Source: Leptobrachium leishanense (Eukaryota > Chordata > Amphibia > Anura > Megophryidae). Taken from it: a stretch of DNA of 64,000 nt. The stretch is from the NCBI GenBank assembly GCA_009667805.1, contig CM019066.1, forward strand, positions 7,254,001-7,318,000, written 5' to 3'. Below are positions 1 to 10,135 of this stretch, piece after piece (position 1 is the first letter of the stretch; every line of letters begins with the position of its first letter). Position numbers and translations under genes: made by a program. The notes below the pieces were generated by a model, which saw only the letters and a program-made list of their open reading frames with translations, searched no databases and was not told the origin of the DNA.

Positions 1-240
1 TGTGATATTGCTGAAAGGCAAACATGTATTGAGCTGACACACAGAATGATGATGTTTTCTGTGCAACTACTCTCAGAAGGAACCGGGCTGACAAATGACC
101 TGTGCTTAGAACTCTGTTTGTTATATTGTGTGTACGTATTGCTCGGCTACTATGGTTTTATTACAGTTAGAGGCCTTTTAGCTAATTTCTAGATACAAGT
201 AATGCTTCTCTTGGAAGAAGATATAGAGAAATAATAATAC
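1..240. other. Left-edge unique sequence, nothing recognised
   Basis: AT-rich sequence with no open frame of note, no repeat I recognise and no RNA gene. It runs directly into the TATC microsatellite. Confidence 0.5.
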
Positions 241-318
241 AATGTCTGCCTGCTTACTATCTATCTATCTCATATCTATCTATCTATCTATCTCATATCT
301 ATCTATCTATCTATCTCA

Positions 319-358
<40 letters not shown>

Positions 359-359
359 C

Positions 360-394
<35 letters not shown>

Positions 395-512
395 CATATC
401 TATCTATATATCTAATATCTATCCATCTATCTATCTATCTCATATCTATCTATCTATCTCATATCTATACCATATCTATCTCATAGTATCTATCTATCTC
501 ATATCTATCTCA

Positions 513-573
<61 letters not shown>

Positions 574-900
574 CATATCTATCTATCTCTCTATCTATCT
601 ATCTCATATCTATCTATCTATCTATCTATCTATCGCATATCTATCTATCTCTCTATCTATCTATCTCATATATCTATCTATCTCTCTATCTATCTATCTC
701 ATATCTATCTATCTCTCTATCTATCTATCTCATATATATCTCATATCTATATATATATATATCATATCTATCTATCTATCTATCTATCTATCACATATCT
801 ATCTATCACTCCATCGCATATCTATATATCCATCTATCTATAATCTATATATATATATATATATTATAAAAACTATCTATCTATCTCATATTTATCTATA

Positions 901-955
<55 letters not shown>

Positions 956-966
956 CATCTCATATC
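241..966. repeat. (TATC)n / (GATA)n microsatellite, interrupted
   Basis: About 720 bases made almost wholly of TATC units, repeatedly broken by CATA and TATA variants (for example near 840-870). Longer blocks of the form (TATC)n-TCATA recur, so there is some higher-order structure. The same repeat type resumes after the Tc1 insertion (2985-3180), showing that one array was split by the transposon. Confidence 0.97.
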
Positions 967-1102
967 TACACTATAATGCCAAAAGTATTCGCTCATCCAT
1001 CCAAATAATCAGAATCAGGTGGTCCAATCACTTACATGGCCACAGGTATATAAAATCAAGCACTTAGGCATGCAGACTGATTTTACAAACATTTGTGAAA
1101 GA

Positions 1103-1861
1103 ATGGGTCGCTCTCAGGAGCTCAGTGAATTCCAGTGTGGAACTGTGATAGGATGCCACCTGTGCAACAAATCCAGTCGTGAAATTTCCTCGCTCCTAAA
1201 CATTCCACAGTCAACTGTCAGCTGTATTATAAGAACGTGGAAGTGTTAGGGAACGACAGCAACTCAGCCACAAATTGTTAGGCCATGTAAACTGATGGAG
1301 CGGGGTCAGCAGATGCTGAGGCGCATAGTGCGAAGAGGTCGCCAACTTTCTGCAGAGTCAGTCGCTATAGACCTCCAAACATCATGTGGCCTTCAGATTA
1401 GCTCAAGAACAGTGCGCAGAGAGCTTCATGGAATGGGTTTCCATGGCCGAGCAGCTGCATCCAAGCCATACATCACCAAGTGCAATGCAAAGCGTCGGAT
1501 GCAGTGGTGTAAAGCATGCCGCCACTGGACTCTAGAGCAGTGGAGACGCGTTCTCTGGAGTGATGAATCGCGCTTCTCCATCTCTCAATCTGATGGACGA
1601 ATCTGGGTTTGGCGGTTGCCAGGAGAACGGTACTTGTCTGACTGCATTGTGCCAAGTGTAAAGTTTGGTGGGGGGGATTATGGTGTGGGGTTGTTTTTCA
1701 GGAGCTGGGCTTGGCTCCTTAGTTCCAGTGAAAGGAACTCTGAATGTTTCAGCATACCAAGACATTTTGGACAATTCCATGCTCCCAACTTTGTGGGAAC
1801 AGTCTGGAGCTGGCCCTTCCTCTTCCAACATGACTGTGCACCAGTGCACAAAGCAAGGTCC
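1103..1861 (+). pseudogene. Tc1 transposase, N-terminal part (broken)
   Basis: This starts at the ATG of MGRSQELSEF, the usual start for this Tc1 family. The N-terminal helix-turn-helix region is seen (EISSLLNIPQSTVSCIIRTW). An in-frame TAG at 1247-1249 cuts it; the mirror copy has no stop at the matching position. The frame reopens with the second DNA-binding domain and the start of the DDE catalytic core (LWSDESRF, first catalytic Asp). A frameshift near 1677 follows, after which [14 protein letters not shown] is read in another frame, and a second shift comes before the HQCTK region. The copy ends at the palindrome junction, before the third catalytic residue. It cannot encode an active enzyme. 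Tc1 transposases cut and paste DNA at TA sites. Confidence 0.9.
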
Positions 1862-2848
1862 AACTCTTCGGGAAGGCTGTCCACAAGGTTTAGGAGTGTG
1901 TTTATGGGAATTTTTGACCATTCTTCCAGAAGCGCATTTGTGAGGTCACACACTGATGTTGGACGAGAAGGCCTGGCTCTCAGTCTCCACTCTAATTAAT
2001 CCCAAATGTGTTCTATCGGGTTGGGGTCAGGACTCTGTGCAGGCCAGTCACGTTCATCCACATCAGACTCTGTCATCCATGTGTTTATGGACCTTGCTTT
2101 GTGCACTGGTGCACAATCATGTTGGAAGAGGAAGGGGCCAGCTCCCAACTGTTCCCACAAAGTTGGGAGCATGGAATTGTCCAAAATGTCTTGGTATGCT
2201 GAAGCATTCAGAGTTCCTTTCACTAGAACTAAGGGGCCAAGCCCAGCTCCTGAAAAACAACCCCACACTATAATCCCCCCCACCAAACTTTACACTTGTC
2301 GCAATGCAGTCAGACAAGTACCGTTCTCCTGGCAACCGCCAAACCCAGACTCGTCCATCAGATTGCCAGATGGAGAAGCGCGATTTGTCACTCCAGAGAA
2401 CGTTTCTCCACTGCTCTTGAGTCCAGTGGCGGCATGTTTTACACCACTGCATCCAATGCTCTGCATTGCACTCGGTGATGTATGGCTTGGATGCAGCTGC
2501 TCGGCCATGGAAACCCATTCCATGAAGCTCTCTGCGCAATGTTCTTGAGCTAATCTGAAGGCCACATGAAGTTTGGAGGTCTGTAGCGATTGACTCTGCA
2601 GAAAGTTGGCGACCTCTTCGCACTATGCAACTCAGCATCCGCTGACCCCGCTCCATCAGTTTACGTGGCCTACCACTTCGTGGCTGAGTTGCTGTCGTTC
2701 CCAAACACTTCCACGTTCTTATAATACAGCTGACAGTTGACTGTGGAATGTTTAGGAGCGAGGAAATTTCACGCCTGGATTTGTTGCACAGGTGGCATCC
2801 TATCACAGTTCCACGCTGGAATTCACTGAGCTCCTGAGAGCGACCCAT
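1862..2848 (-). pseudogene. Tc1 transposase, mirror copy lacking its C-terminal end
   Basis: Read on the minus strand from the ATG at 2848. The frame is open through both helix-turn-helix domains and into the catalytic core (LWSDKSRF, first Asp kept; the usual Glu after it is Lys). A frameshift close to 2285, at the poly-G of VKFGGG, moves the reading frame, which then continues through [12 protein letters not shown] (second Asp) and PNPIEHIWD (catalytic Glu). Another break near 1996 precedes the remaining C-terminal coding DNA, and the last part and 3' terminal repeat are missing at the junction. It is close to intact but inactive as it stands. It differs from the + half by scattered substitutions, so the dimer is not brand new. 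Confidence 0.9.
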
Positions 2849-2984
2849 TCTTTCACAAATGTTTGTAAAAACAGTCTGCATGCCTAGGTGCTTGATTTTA
2901 TATACCTGTGGCCATGGAAGTGATTGGAACACCTGATTCGGATTATTTGGGTGGGTGAGCGAATACTTTTGGCAATATAGTGTA

Positions 2985-3195
2985 TATATATCTATCTATC
3001 TACCTACCTATCCCATATATATATATCTACGTACAATATCTATCTCATATCTATCTATCTCTCCATCTCATATCTATCTATCTATCTATCTATAATCTAT
3101 CTATCTCACATATATATATGTTTCTGTCTATCCATACTGTATATCTATCTCATATTTATCTATCTCTACCAATCTCATGTAAAAAATATGCATAA
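2985..3195. repeat. Right part of the split TATC microsatellite
   Basis: TATC units with CATA and TACC variants continue directly after the TA at the right end of the Tc1 dimer and decay into A-rich DNA by about 3190. Confidence 0.9.
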
Positions 3196-3262
3196 AAGTG
3201 CAAGATCAGGTTTTAAAATCTTTACTACCAAGCACTATCAGGGTTATCCAAAGAGAATCGAA

Positions 3263-3318
3263 CCGCGCTGCGGAATATGCTAGCGCTTTATAAATAAAGA
3301 ATAATAATAATAATAATA
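3263..3318. repeat. 5'-truncated LINE-type 3' tail inside copy 1
   Basis: A ~56-bp block (GCGCTGCGGAATATGC, TAGCGCTTTATAAATAAA, then ATA repeats) interrupts the element between its terminal repeat and its subterminal hairpin. Sister copies lack the block. The same tail type recurs near 16979, 23755 and 54570. Confidence 0.75.
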
Positions 3319-3402
3319 AAGTCACCGCACGTTCGGTGACTTTTCGTTCTCTTCAATTCGGTTCCTTTTGCCGATCCCATTTCGGTGACCCTGCGGTGTA
3401 TT

Positions 3403-3630
3403 GATGTTGCAAGTGCGAGGTCACACAGGGCTCAGGGCCCAGAGGTTCTATTGACTCCAGGAGATGATACTCGCAGGGGTGCAGAAGCACATCGTGAGTA
3501 TCCCAGTGGTTAGCGCTGCGTTCTAGGGCAGGGTGCCGAGGTAGCGCCTTCCCCAGAATATCATGCTAAAATGGGGACGATACGGGGGAACATGCAGGTG
3601 CAAATTTTCTCCATTAGCATCCCCATTTTA
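3403..3630. repeat. Fragment of the GGGC-type element nested in copy 1
   Basis: Alignment by eye with sister copies shows extra DNA here. Its right part (GCTAAAATGGGGACGAT ... TTAGCATCCCCATTTTA) matches the right part of the elements at 14870-16000 and 39369-39987. The terminal repeats are missing, so it is a partial or deleted copy. Confidence 0.6.
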
Positions 3631-4472
3631 TTCGAATTGCAGGAAAAAGCTGCCTCAAACCTGACGAAAACTAACCGCAAAACCCACCGAATGCACGCTG
3701 AAAACCCTCAAAAACATCTGGATTAACCTGCGAAAACCACGGAAAAAGCCTGAGCAGGAGCCGATCGCACACAGCCGAAGCAGCCGAAGCAGCTGAGACG
3801 CAGACGAGGGAGGTGAATAAATTAGCAAAACCGTTTGTATGAATCTGTGAAAATGAAACACTGTTTGCAAAGAAACTACTGAGCGAAAATGTCTGAACTT
3901 TACACAGGAGGTCCAATGAATGATAATAAAGAGGGCTGTTACAGAAAAAATAAGTAAACTTAAAAAAAAAAGAAACAAAATCGGACTTTTAAAAAAAAAA
4001 AAATCAGAAAAATGCTTAAAGTATCCTAAAAAATCTATAAATAAAGAGAATTTTTGCTGCAGAATTTTATAATGAACGGTTTATTAGATATTGAATTAAA
4101 ACGGGAATATTTTTAACATTGAAGCCTATGGGATTCTCCTGAATAAACTTGCCGAATTAAACCACCGAATGGCAGGGCATTTCGGGAACCTTTCACTGCT
4201 GGTTTGTGTTCTCTGAATAGCCGAAGCAGTGCTTTTTTATGGGTATTTCACTGCCCTCAAACAGGGACCGAACAGGCACCGTATGTGCAGGCAATTCGCC
4301 AGGATTTGGCAAATTGCCTGCTCTCTGGATAGCCGAATGGCCAAGAAAGGGAACCATACGATGATTTTCAGCGTTCGGTTACCTTTCTCAAGCAATTCGG
4401 ATCTCTTTGGATAACCCTGTATATATTTAGAAAGATAATACCATAACATTTCTGTGAAGCAGGAGTTGCATA

Positions 4473-4795
4473 GTTAACTATTAATTATAGTGTAAAATAG
4501 TAATTTTGCAAACAGATTGTTATTCCACAATAAATAAATTTGCTCATTTTTTTTATTTTTCAAGTATTTGTTTTTCCTTTACAGAAATATTGGTGGGATG
4601 AAAGGTTCTAAACTCTGGATGGTGTGCATTATCTTACACAATGTCTCACTGGGTCTGCATTATTAGCATACAGGCAGGAATGGCCTTTGTGTCAAATATA
4701 GTAAATGTGATAAAGATAGATAATAAATGGTAAGAGCTCCTACTTTTGGGGAATGATGGTGATCATATTGAGATTATTATCTTACAAAAATACCG
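4473..4795 (+). mobile_element. Diverged TTAA-type element, sibling of 32119-33041 without its satellite
   Basis: It starts at a TTAA. Long blocks match the 32-kb element: CTCATTTTTTTTATTT, ATATTGGTGGGATGAA, GGCCTTTGTGTCAAATA and TAGATAATAAATGG have counterparts in the same order. At the position where the 32-kb copy has twelve 50-bp units this copy has only one ~40-bp stretch (about 4618-4655). The right end is too diverged to place exactly. Confidence 0.6.
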
Positions 4796-5677
4796 ATAGA
4801 CTGTAAAAATTATATCTGTATGTGACATAATGCCCGTGTATGGAAATTACAGTAACACCTTGTATCTGTACTGTACAGGAATTTTCAGTCATTTTAACCC
4901 CCTGAATCTTATCCTTGTACAGCAGTGAGTTACTCCAGAGCTCTCCCTGTATTCTGTCCTCTCCCTGGCTGCTGTGATGCATCAGGAACGTTTATTGCCC
5001 TTTTTATTACAGTGAGGGTGGAGGCTGCTCTTTGTAGCTTCTTTTCAGTAATACATAATGACAAGAGGGTAATCATACTTGGAATTTCCTTTCTCCACAG
5101 GGCTGCGTGGGCGGACACTAACCTTTCGTTAAAATATATGCAAAAGAGGCATTGTATAGAAATGTTTAGTATTTATCACATAACAATACAAAATTGAGTT
5201 TACAGCTTCTTGTAGTGAAAGTGTTAAACTTTAACACTCATAGTATTTCTATTTATCAACAAGAATTAGTCTTTCAAATATTTCAATGATTTCACATAAA
5301 ACCCCTGGGAGAAGTTGTAAAGCAAAGTGTAATGATTTAAAGCCACTTACAAACCATTTAAAATTGGGGTCGAAGCCAACTTTACATTCAGACCTCTCTT
5401 CCGACATCCATTGTTACTGCAAAACAGTTGGAGTGAAGTCTCAAACTCACTGTAAAATAATGTAAAATAAACTTTATTGCTCCTTTAGAATGATCAGGGA
5501 AAGGACATTACTGAAGGAGAGCACTAACTACTGTACAGGAATAAGATTATAATTTCTAAATATCCCTGTGAATTACCAGTAACAGATGTTACTTTCAGAT
5601 TGCTGACATTATGCCATGAACAGAATACATTATTGCATTCTATTGGACGTTTTCTTGAAGGATCAGTGATAATAGGT
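4796..5677. other. No recognisable feature
   Basis: AT-rich DNA. Short open frames exist, but none shows a recognisable domain. No repeat match to other parts of the window was seen. Confidence 0.45.
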
Positions 5678-5891
5678 ACCGGCTGGGTGGAGTAGAGGAA
5701 ACATCACTGCTCTATGACTGTGGAGACCATGGAGACACCGTTTCAAATCGCAGCAAGATCACCTCTCCAGTAAGTGTCCTTGGGCAAAACACCTAACGGT
5801 ACATACTCGCCACCCAGGACATACTTGAAAACGAGAGAAATCTCAATGTATCCTTCCAGGTATAATCCTTTCTCAAAAAAATAATAATAAT
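5678..5891 (+). mobile_element. tRNA-derived SINE, copy 1
   Basis: The head (GGCTGGGTGGAGTAGAGG) looks like a tRNA-type A box and TTTCAAATCGC resembles a B box about 50 bp on; together these would form an internal RNA polymerase III promoter. The body (CTCTCCAGTAAGTGTCCTTGG, GGTACATACTCGCCACC) and the 3' segment (GAGAAATCTCAATGTATCC) are shared with the copy at 46268. It ends in an A-rich AATAATAAT tail. It encodes no protein; such elements move using LINE machinery. Confidence 0.82.
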
Positions 5892-5914
5892 CTATTCATG
5901 GTCACTACAATTGC

Positions 5915-6132
5915 CTATAGGCAGTGGTCTACCTAAGGGGCCAAAAGGGCAACTGCCCCATGTGTTACGTCAAGAAGAGGGGCAGCAGACAATTGATGTG
6001 CCTGTCCTGCTGCTGAATATACATGCCAGAACCATAACAAAAATGGCTATGGGCAATGAAGGGCCCATCATAGCAGATGGACAACGAAGACTTCACCATG
6101 CATGCACGTTGATGGCTCGTCATTATTGCCAG
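5915..6132. other. Flank of the inverted repeat, unassigned
   Basis: Contains a 78-codon open frame (5911-6147) with no recognisable domain. The phrase GCCCCATGTGTTA resembles CCCCCATGTGTTA near 6790 on the far side of the inverted repeat, so both may belong to one larger old element. Confidence 0.3.
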
Positions 6133-6733
6133 AATCCATTTTGTTAGGGTTTCTATCATAAATATATAATATATATATAAACAAAACCATGGAGAGAGCA
6201 CTCCAGTCAAACACATTCAAAAAAACCTGCAGCAACAGCTTCATGCATGGGTACATAATACCAGCTTTTACCACATGTTGAAAAATTCTTAAATCTAAGC
6301 TAAGCTTAACCCCATGTGTTTTCTATATGAATCCCTTGGGTAAGCACCCCTCCCTGCCAGAGATACTCCTCCTCCAGGTTCTATTTAACCTTGATCATCT
6401 CCATGAAAGGACCTGATCCTCAGTGAGTTTATCTCATGATGGGCAGTCATTAGGTTTGCAGAGTAGGACCTGCCAGAGGGTGGATTACATTGACGTTGTT
6501 GGCAGGCTTAAGCAATTCACGGCCGTTCATTGCGAAACAAATTTCCACCATTTTATTCAACAAAGCTTAGATTTAAGAATTTTTCCACATGTGGTAAAAG
6601 CTGGTATTATGTACCCATGCATGAAGCTGTTGCTGCAGGTTTTTTTGAATGTGTTTGACTGGAGTGCTCTCTCCATGGTTTTGTTTATATACATATATTA
6701 TATATTTATGATAGAAACCATAACAAATGGATT
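6133..6733. repeat. Long inverted repeat (two ~168-bp arms, ~260-bp spacer)
   Basis: The left arm (about 6133-6301) and right arm (about 6564-6733) are near-perfect reverse complements, with only a handful of mismatches and small indels. Both contain AACCTGCAGCAACAGC or its complement and a short AT run. The spacer holds no recognisable gene. It may be a foldback element, a transposon with long terminal repeats, or a recent inverted duplication. I could not identify a clear target duplication. Confidence 0.9.
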
Positions 6734-7147
6734 TTGTATTTTATTTTTGAGATGCACCCGCACTGAATGCTTAGTTTAGGTTGAGTGCTACCCCCCATGT
6801 GTTATATATATATATATATTGTGGTATAGCCACTGCACACACGAGTCAGTGCTTCAGTATTTTTCTTTATTGGGCAGCCACAGCACATGCAGAGTGCTCG
6901 TTTCAACAAAAAAATAGCAAATATAAAGTAAAGCCTACTCCTCATGTGGAGTCTAACTAAACATTCGGTATACCTAGAGTATTGGGTGGCTAAGCTGCTT
7001 ACCAATAATGCAGAACAAAACAGAATATACTTAACTTCGGACCTACCCGCTTTAGAGCTAAAATAATGGAAAGAATATTTCTATTCTACTTTTATCAATA
7101 GTGTAGAGCAGAAACATTTCCGAAAGTTAAATCTTGGCACACAATGT
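6734..7147. other. Unassigned AT-rich DNA with a TA run
   Basis: Contains a short (TA)n run near 6807-6820 followed by a segment starting TGTGGTATAGCCACTGC that looks like part of a dispersed repeat but was not matched elsewhere in the window. Confidence 0.35.
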
Positions 7148-8341
7148 TTAACACTTTCAATGCGGTGGACGTGCTCAGCGCATCCACCCGCATTGCTACT
7201 TCGCTGCAGAGGACGCGCTGAGCGCGTCCTCCCTTTGCAGCCGCGATCGGCCGGTATTCCAGACGATCGTGCGGCCCCCGGTGCGGGCTGACATCATCGA
7301 TGTCAGCCCAGCCTCCGGGACCCCAGCGGGCACGATAGGCGTCATCGCGCATGCGCAATGACATCTATTTCAGGCAACCCCCCCGCCATTGCAGGGAAGG
7401 TGCCTGAAGGGGAGGGGGGGAGGTCCTTCAGACCTCTCCCCCTCCCCTTCCCCGCGGGCCAGCGATTAAAGGCAGGCACCGCCTGGAAGGGCACAGCCTG
7501 CCCTTCCAAGCGGCGGCTGTCTTTAACCCCTAGGGGGCTGGATCGTGATATGGCGCTAACATGCGCCGTATCGCGGTCCCCTCCCGGAGCTGGCCGACAT
7601 CTTGGATGTCGGCCAAGCTTCTGGGATATCCCCCTAATGACTGGCGTCATCGCGCAGAGTGCGATGGCGCCAGTTTTGAAATTAACCCCTTGCTGCCACC
7701 TATAGTGGAGATAGGGGGTTCCAATGAACCCCCTACCTCCCGATCCGTGAGAGCTAGGGGTTAATGTTTGCTATCATTGGAACGGCCAGAGCGTGGCCTT
7801 TCCAATGATACCAAACATGACCATGTAAAAAAAAAAAAAAAATTAAAAAAAAAAATTAAGAAAATGTTTTTTTTGTTTTTTTTTCGTTTTATTAGTGCAA
7901 CAATATTGTTCCCATTTCAATTATAATGTGAACAATGATGCTGCACTAACTATTTTTTCTATGTGCTAAAAAACACGTAATTTTCCCCAAAAAAAGTAAC
8001 GATTCCTCATTTCAAATTTTTTTAACAAGCGCACCCCATAGAAAATATAACCGCAAACACTCGTATGTTAAAATGTGAAAAAAAAACACTTTACACATTG
8101 TAAATTATTGAAAATTCAAATTTTATTGCATTTTTTGTTATAATATACAGACATGACATAACGTATACATATAATAATGACATATTATGAATCTGCACAG
8201 TCTGCCGGAAAGAACGATATATAATATGTCTGGGTCATATATTAAAATAAGGCTTCAAAACACGGTTAAACATGATAAGCGAAATCGGTAAAAATGAGCT
8301 CAGCACAGAGGTGTGAAAAGGCTCAGCAGCGAAAGGGTTAA
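7148..8341. mobile_element. TTAA-flanked nonautonomous element with GC-rich left half
   Basis: TTAA occurs at both ends (7148-7151 and 8338-8341), with short matching termini TTAACACTTTC and TTAACCCTTTC. The left ~650 bp are strikingly GC- and CpG-rich; the right half is AT-rich. Two hairpins with 11-bp stems and 3-base loops (7285-7309 and 7591-7615) share the sequence GAYGTCRGC. A block near 7700-7735 (GGAGATAGGGGGTTCC) matches 23010-23030, tying it to the element at 22802-23282. Target TTAA suggests piggyBac- or Kolobok-type mobilisation (inference). Confidence 0.65.
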
Positions 8342-9072
8342 TCCTCTTTCTTGATTTGGTGGAATTCTAATAGAAACGCCGAAGTTACTTTCATATTTCA
8401 TAGTTATTAAAATTCTCTAAGCCTCCTAATATAAACATTTTCATTGTTGAATAAATAAAGCCTATATCTTCATTTGCCAGTAACAGCACCGAGCAGCGGG
8501 ATCTCTGAGCTATCCCATGGATAACTGCTGTACTGTACAGACTGTGCTGTATAAAATAATTATTCTTTATGAAAGCTATTCTCCCTATGCCGAGACTAAA
8601 TGCCGTGTTGAATCTCCTTATGACTCATTTGTGCTTAGTATTTTTGGAGCTAAAACCAAAAGAAGGAAATGTCAAAGATCTAATATTTAATTTGCAATAT
8701 ACTTTATTCAATTTTTCTGCTTTACCTTAAACGCCTTTGCAAAAAGAACTAAAGTTTAATTTTGCCAACTTACAAAAAGCTTTGAGATGCTTGTTGGACA
8801 TAAGTTTAATATTGTACAGCTTGTATTTTTTCCCTTCCTTTTCCTTTTATTTTAATTTTTTTTCCTCGTTTTGTTATTTTTATTTATTTTCTTTCTCAGG
8901 GGGCCATAATAAGTTAGCATTTATTTGTTATGAAAACTCATAGAGCATTTTTTGGGTTTCCATTTTCAGGCTTCCATTTTGGTCAATTTCATTGCACAGC
9001 ATGATACAGAGTCAAGTTAGATCAACCTTTCCCCTCTTATCCGTCAATCATACAGCGACTGAGCTGGTTATT
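8342..9072. other. No recognisable feature
   Basis: AT-rich DNA with a long pyrimidine tract near 8820-8900 ending in TTTCTTTCTCAG. That resembles a 3' splice site, but no open frame of interest follows. Confidence 0.45.
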
Positions 9073-9384
9073 ACATAGAAACATAGAAACATAGAAAAAT
9101 GTCGGCAGATAAGAACCTTTCAGCCCATCTAGTCTGCCCAATTACATGGATACTTTACCTGGTTTTATCTTTTGTTTAGGATAGCCTTATGCCTATCCCA
9201 TGCTTGCTTAAATTCAATTACTGTTTTGGCCTCTACCACTTCAACTGGAAGACTGTTCCATATATCCACCACCCTCTCAGTAAAATAATGCTTCCTGATG
9301 TTACTTTTAAACCTTTGCCCCTCTAATCTAAGACTATGTCCTCTTGTTTTGCTACTTTGTTTCCTTTTAAATATACTCCCTTCA
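9073..9384 (-). mobile_element. CR1/L2-group LINE, 3' end (truncated)
   Basis: Minus-strand copy of the 3' end, with the terminal ATAGAAAC repeats at its right-hand (sense 3') end. The coding remnant matches the reverse transcriptase C-terminal region seen at 26986-27616 (VDTWNSLP, KQAWDRHKAILNKR region). It is truncated in the 5' direction at about 9384, as is usual for incomplete reverse transcription. Confidence 0.85.
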
Positions 9385-9505
9385 CATTTGAAATAGGAAG
9401 GAACACATGGTCAAGTTACATTATTATATACAAATATTATAGAAGAATGTTGCTAACCCCAAAATGTTGCATATCAAGACCTCTGTGCTGACTGTTTTTT
9501 TTTAA

Positions 9506-9659
9506 CAGGTCTATTCAAAGAAAGGTCAAATTCTAGGTCAAAATAGCCAAACCAGAAAACAATTCCCATTTATCTCACTTTCGAAATCGGCTATTTGGTC
9601 TAGATTGTTCTCTTCTCCTGCCAGTCCTCCTGGTTTAAACCTTTCTCTGAATAACCTTG
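9506..9659. mobile_element. Short hairpin MITE, CAGGTCTATTC type, copy 1
   Basis: The ends CAGGTCTATTCAAAG and CTCTGAATAACCTTG are near inverted matches, and the core (GGTCAAAATAGCCAAACCAG ... CGGCTATTTGGTC) folds back on itself. The termini resemble those of the longer CAGGGTTATTC family. Confidence 0.75.
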
Positions 9660-9984
9660 CCTAAGATTTTTTTTTAAGAAGGTTTAAGGTTAAGAAGTTC
9701 CAGGTTTTCAAATAATTTCATTTTTACTGACCATTCCCTGAGTGATTAAATAGATTACAAACCAGGATCTCTCCTTTTTGTAGGATGACTATCATATGTA
9801 TGACTTTCATGACTTTTTGTCAGTGGGTGGTACAATGCATGGATGAAAACACAATTTATGTATCTTTCAAATGAAGGGAAGGTTCACATTTAACCAAATA
9901 CAGAAGTTCCCTCGGTATAAAAATTAAAACAATATAACCTATCCATATCACAAAAAGTGCATTGTTTCTACATTTTAAGCTTTA

Positions 9985-10135
9985 CAGCAAAGGTCGGCAA
10001 CCTTGGCCCTGTAGATGTTTTGGAACTACATCTCCCGTGATGTTCGGCCACTCTTTTGGTTGGCTGAACCTCAAGGGAAGTGTAGTTCTAAACCATTTGG
10101 ATGGTTTAGAACCTCCGCTATAAGGAATGCGTATG
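9985..10135. mobile_element. hAT-type MITE fragment
   Basis: It contains AGGTCGGCAACCTTGGCCCT and ACTACATCTCCCGTGATG, a layout common to vertebrate hAT MITEs and shared with 43008-43147. The right end is unclear. Confidence 0.6.

Larger units (their letters stand above)
969..2982. mobile_element. Tc1-like element rearranged into a head-to-head palindromic dimer
   Basis: Both outer ends are the same 5' terminal inverted repeat (CACTATANTGCCAAAAG). TA dinucleotides flank the unit at 967-968 and 2983-2984, as expected for Tc1/mariner insertion. The left half carries the first ~890 bp of a Tc1 element in + orientation. At about 1862 the sequence switches to the minus strand within the 3' coding region and runs back out to the other 5' end. 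The arms 969-1861 and about 2090-2982 are near-identical mirror images around a ~230-bp loop. The 3' terminal repeat of the original element is absent from both halves. The family is a common fish/frog Tc1; the exact family name was not checked. Confidence 0.92.
3239..4419 (+). mobile_element. CAGGGTTATTC-family nonautonomous DNA transposon, copy 1 (with two internal insertions)
   Basis: The ends are CAGGGTTATCCAAAGAGA and its inverted match TCTCTTTGGATAACCCTG. A TAT 3-bp target duplication flanks it at 3236-3238 and 4420-4422. A subterminal hairpin (GTCACCGCACGTTCGGTGAC, about 3320-3340) is typical of the family. It is longer than its ~0.86-0.91-kb relatives because a LINE tail (3263-3318) and a GGGC-type fragment (3403-3630) sit inside it. 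No transposase is encoded. A 3-bp duplication is compatible with PIF/Harbinger-type mobilisation, but that assignment is inference. Confidence 0.88.

Noticed and set aside
5681..5760. Functional tRNA gene
   Set aside because: Box A- and B-like words are present, but no tRNA cloverleaf can be formed convincingly and the sequence continues into a dispersed body and A-rich tail; it is a SINE head.
7160..7780. CpG island / promoter
   Set aside because: The GC- and CpG-rich block is bounded by TTAA termini, has internal hairpins and shares blocks with another repeat at 22.8 kb, so it is a mobile element.
8820..8905. Long pyrimidine tract ending in TTTCTCAG, a good 3' splice-site look
   Set aside because: The downstream sequence has no meaningful open frame and pyrimidine runs are common in this window.
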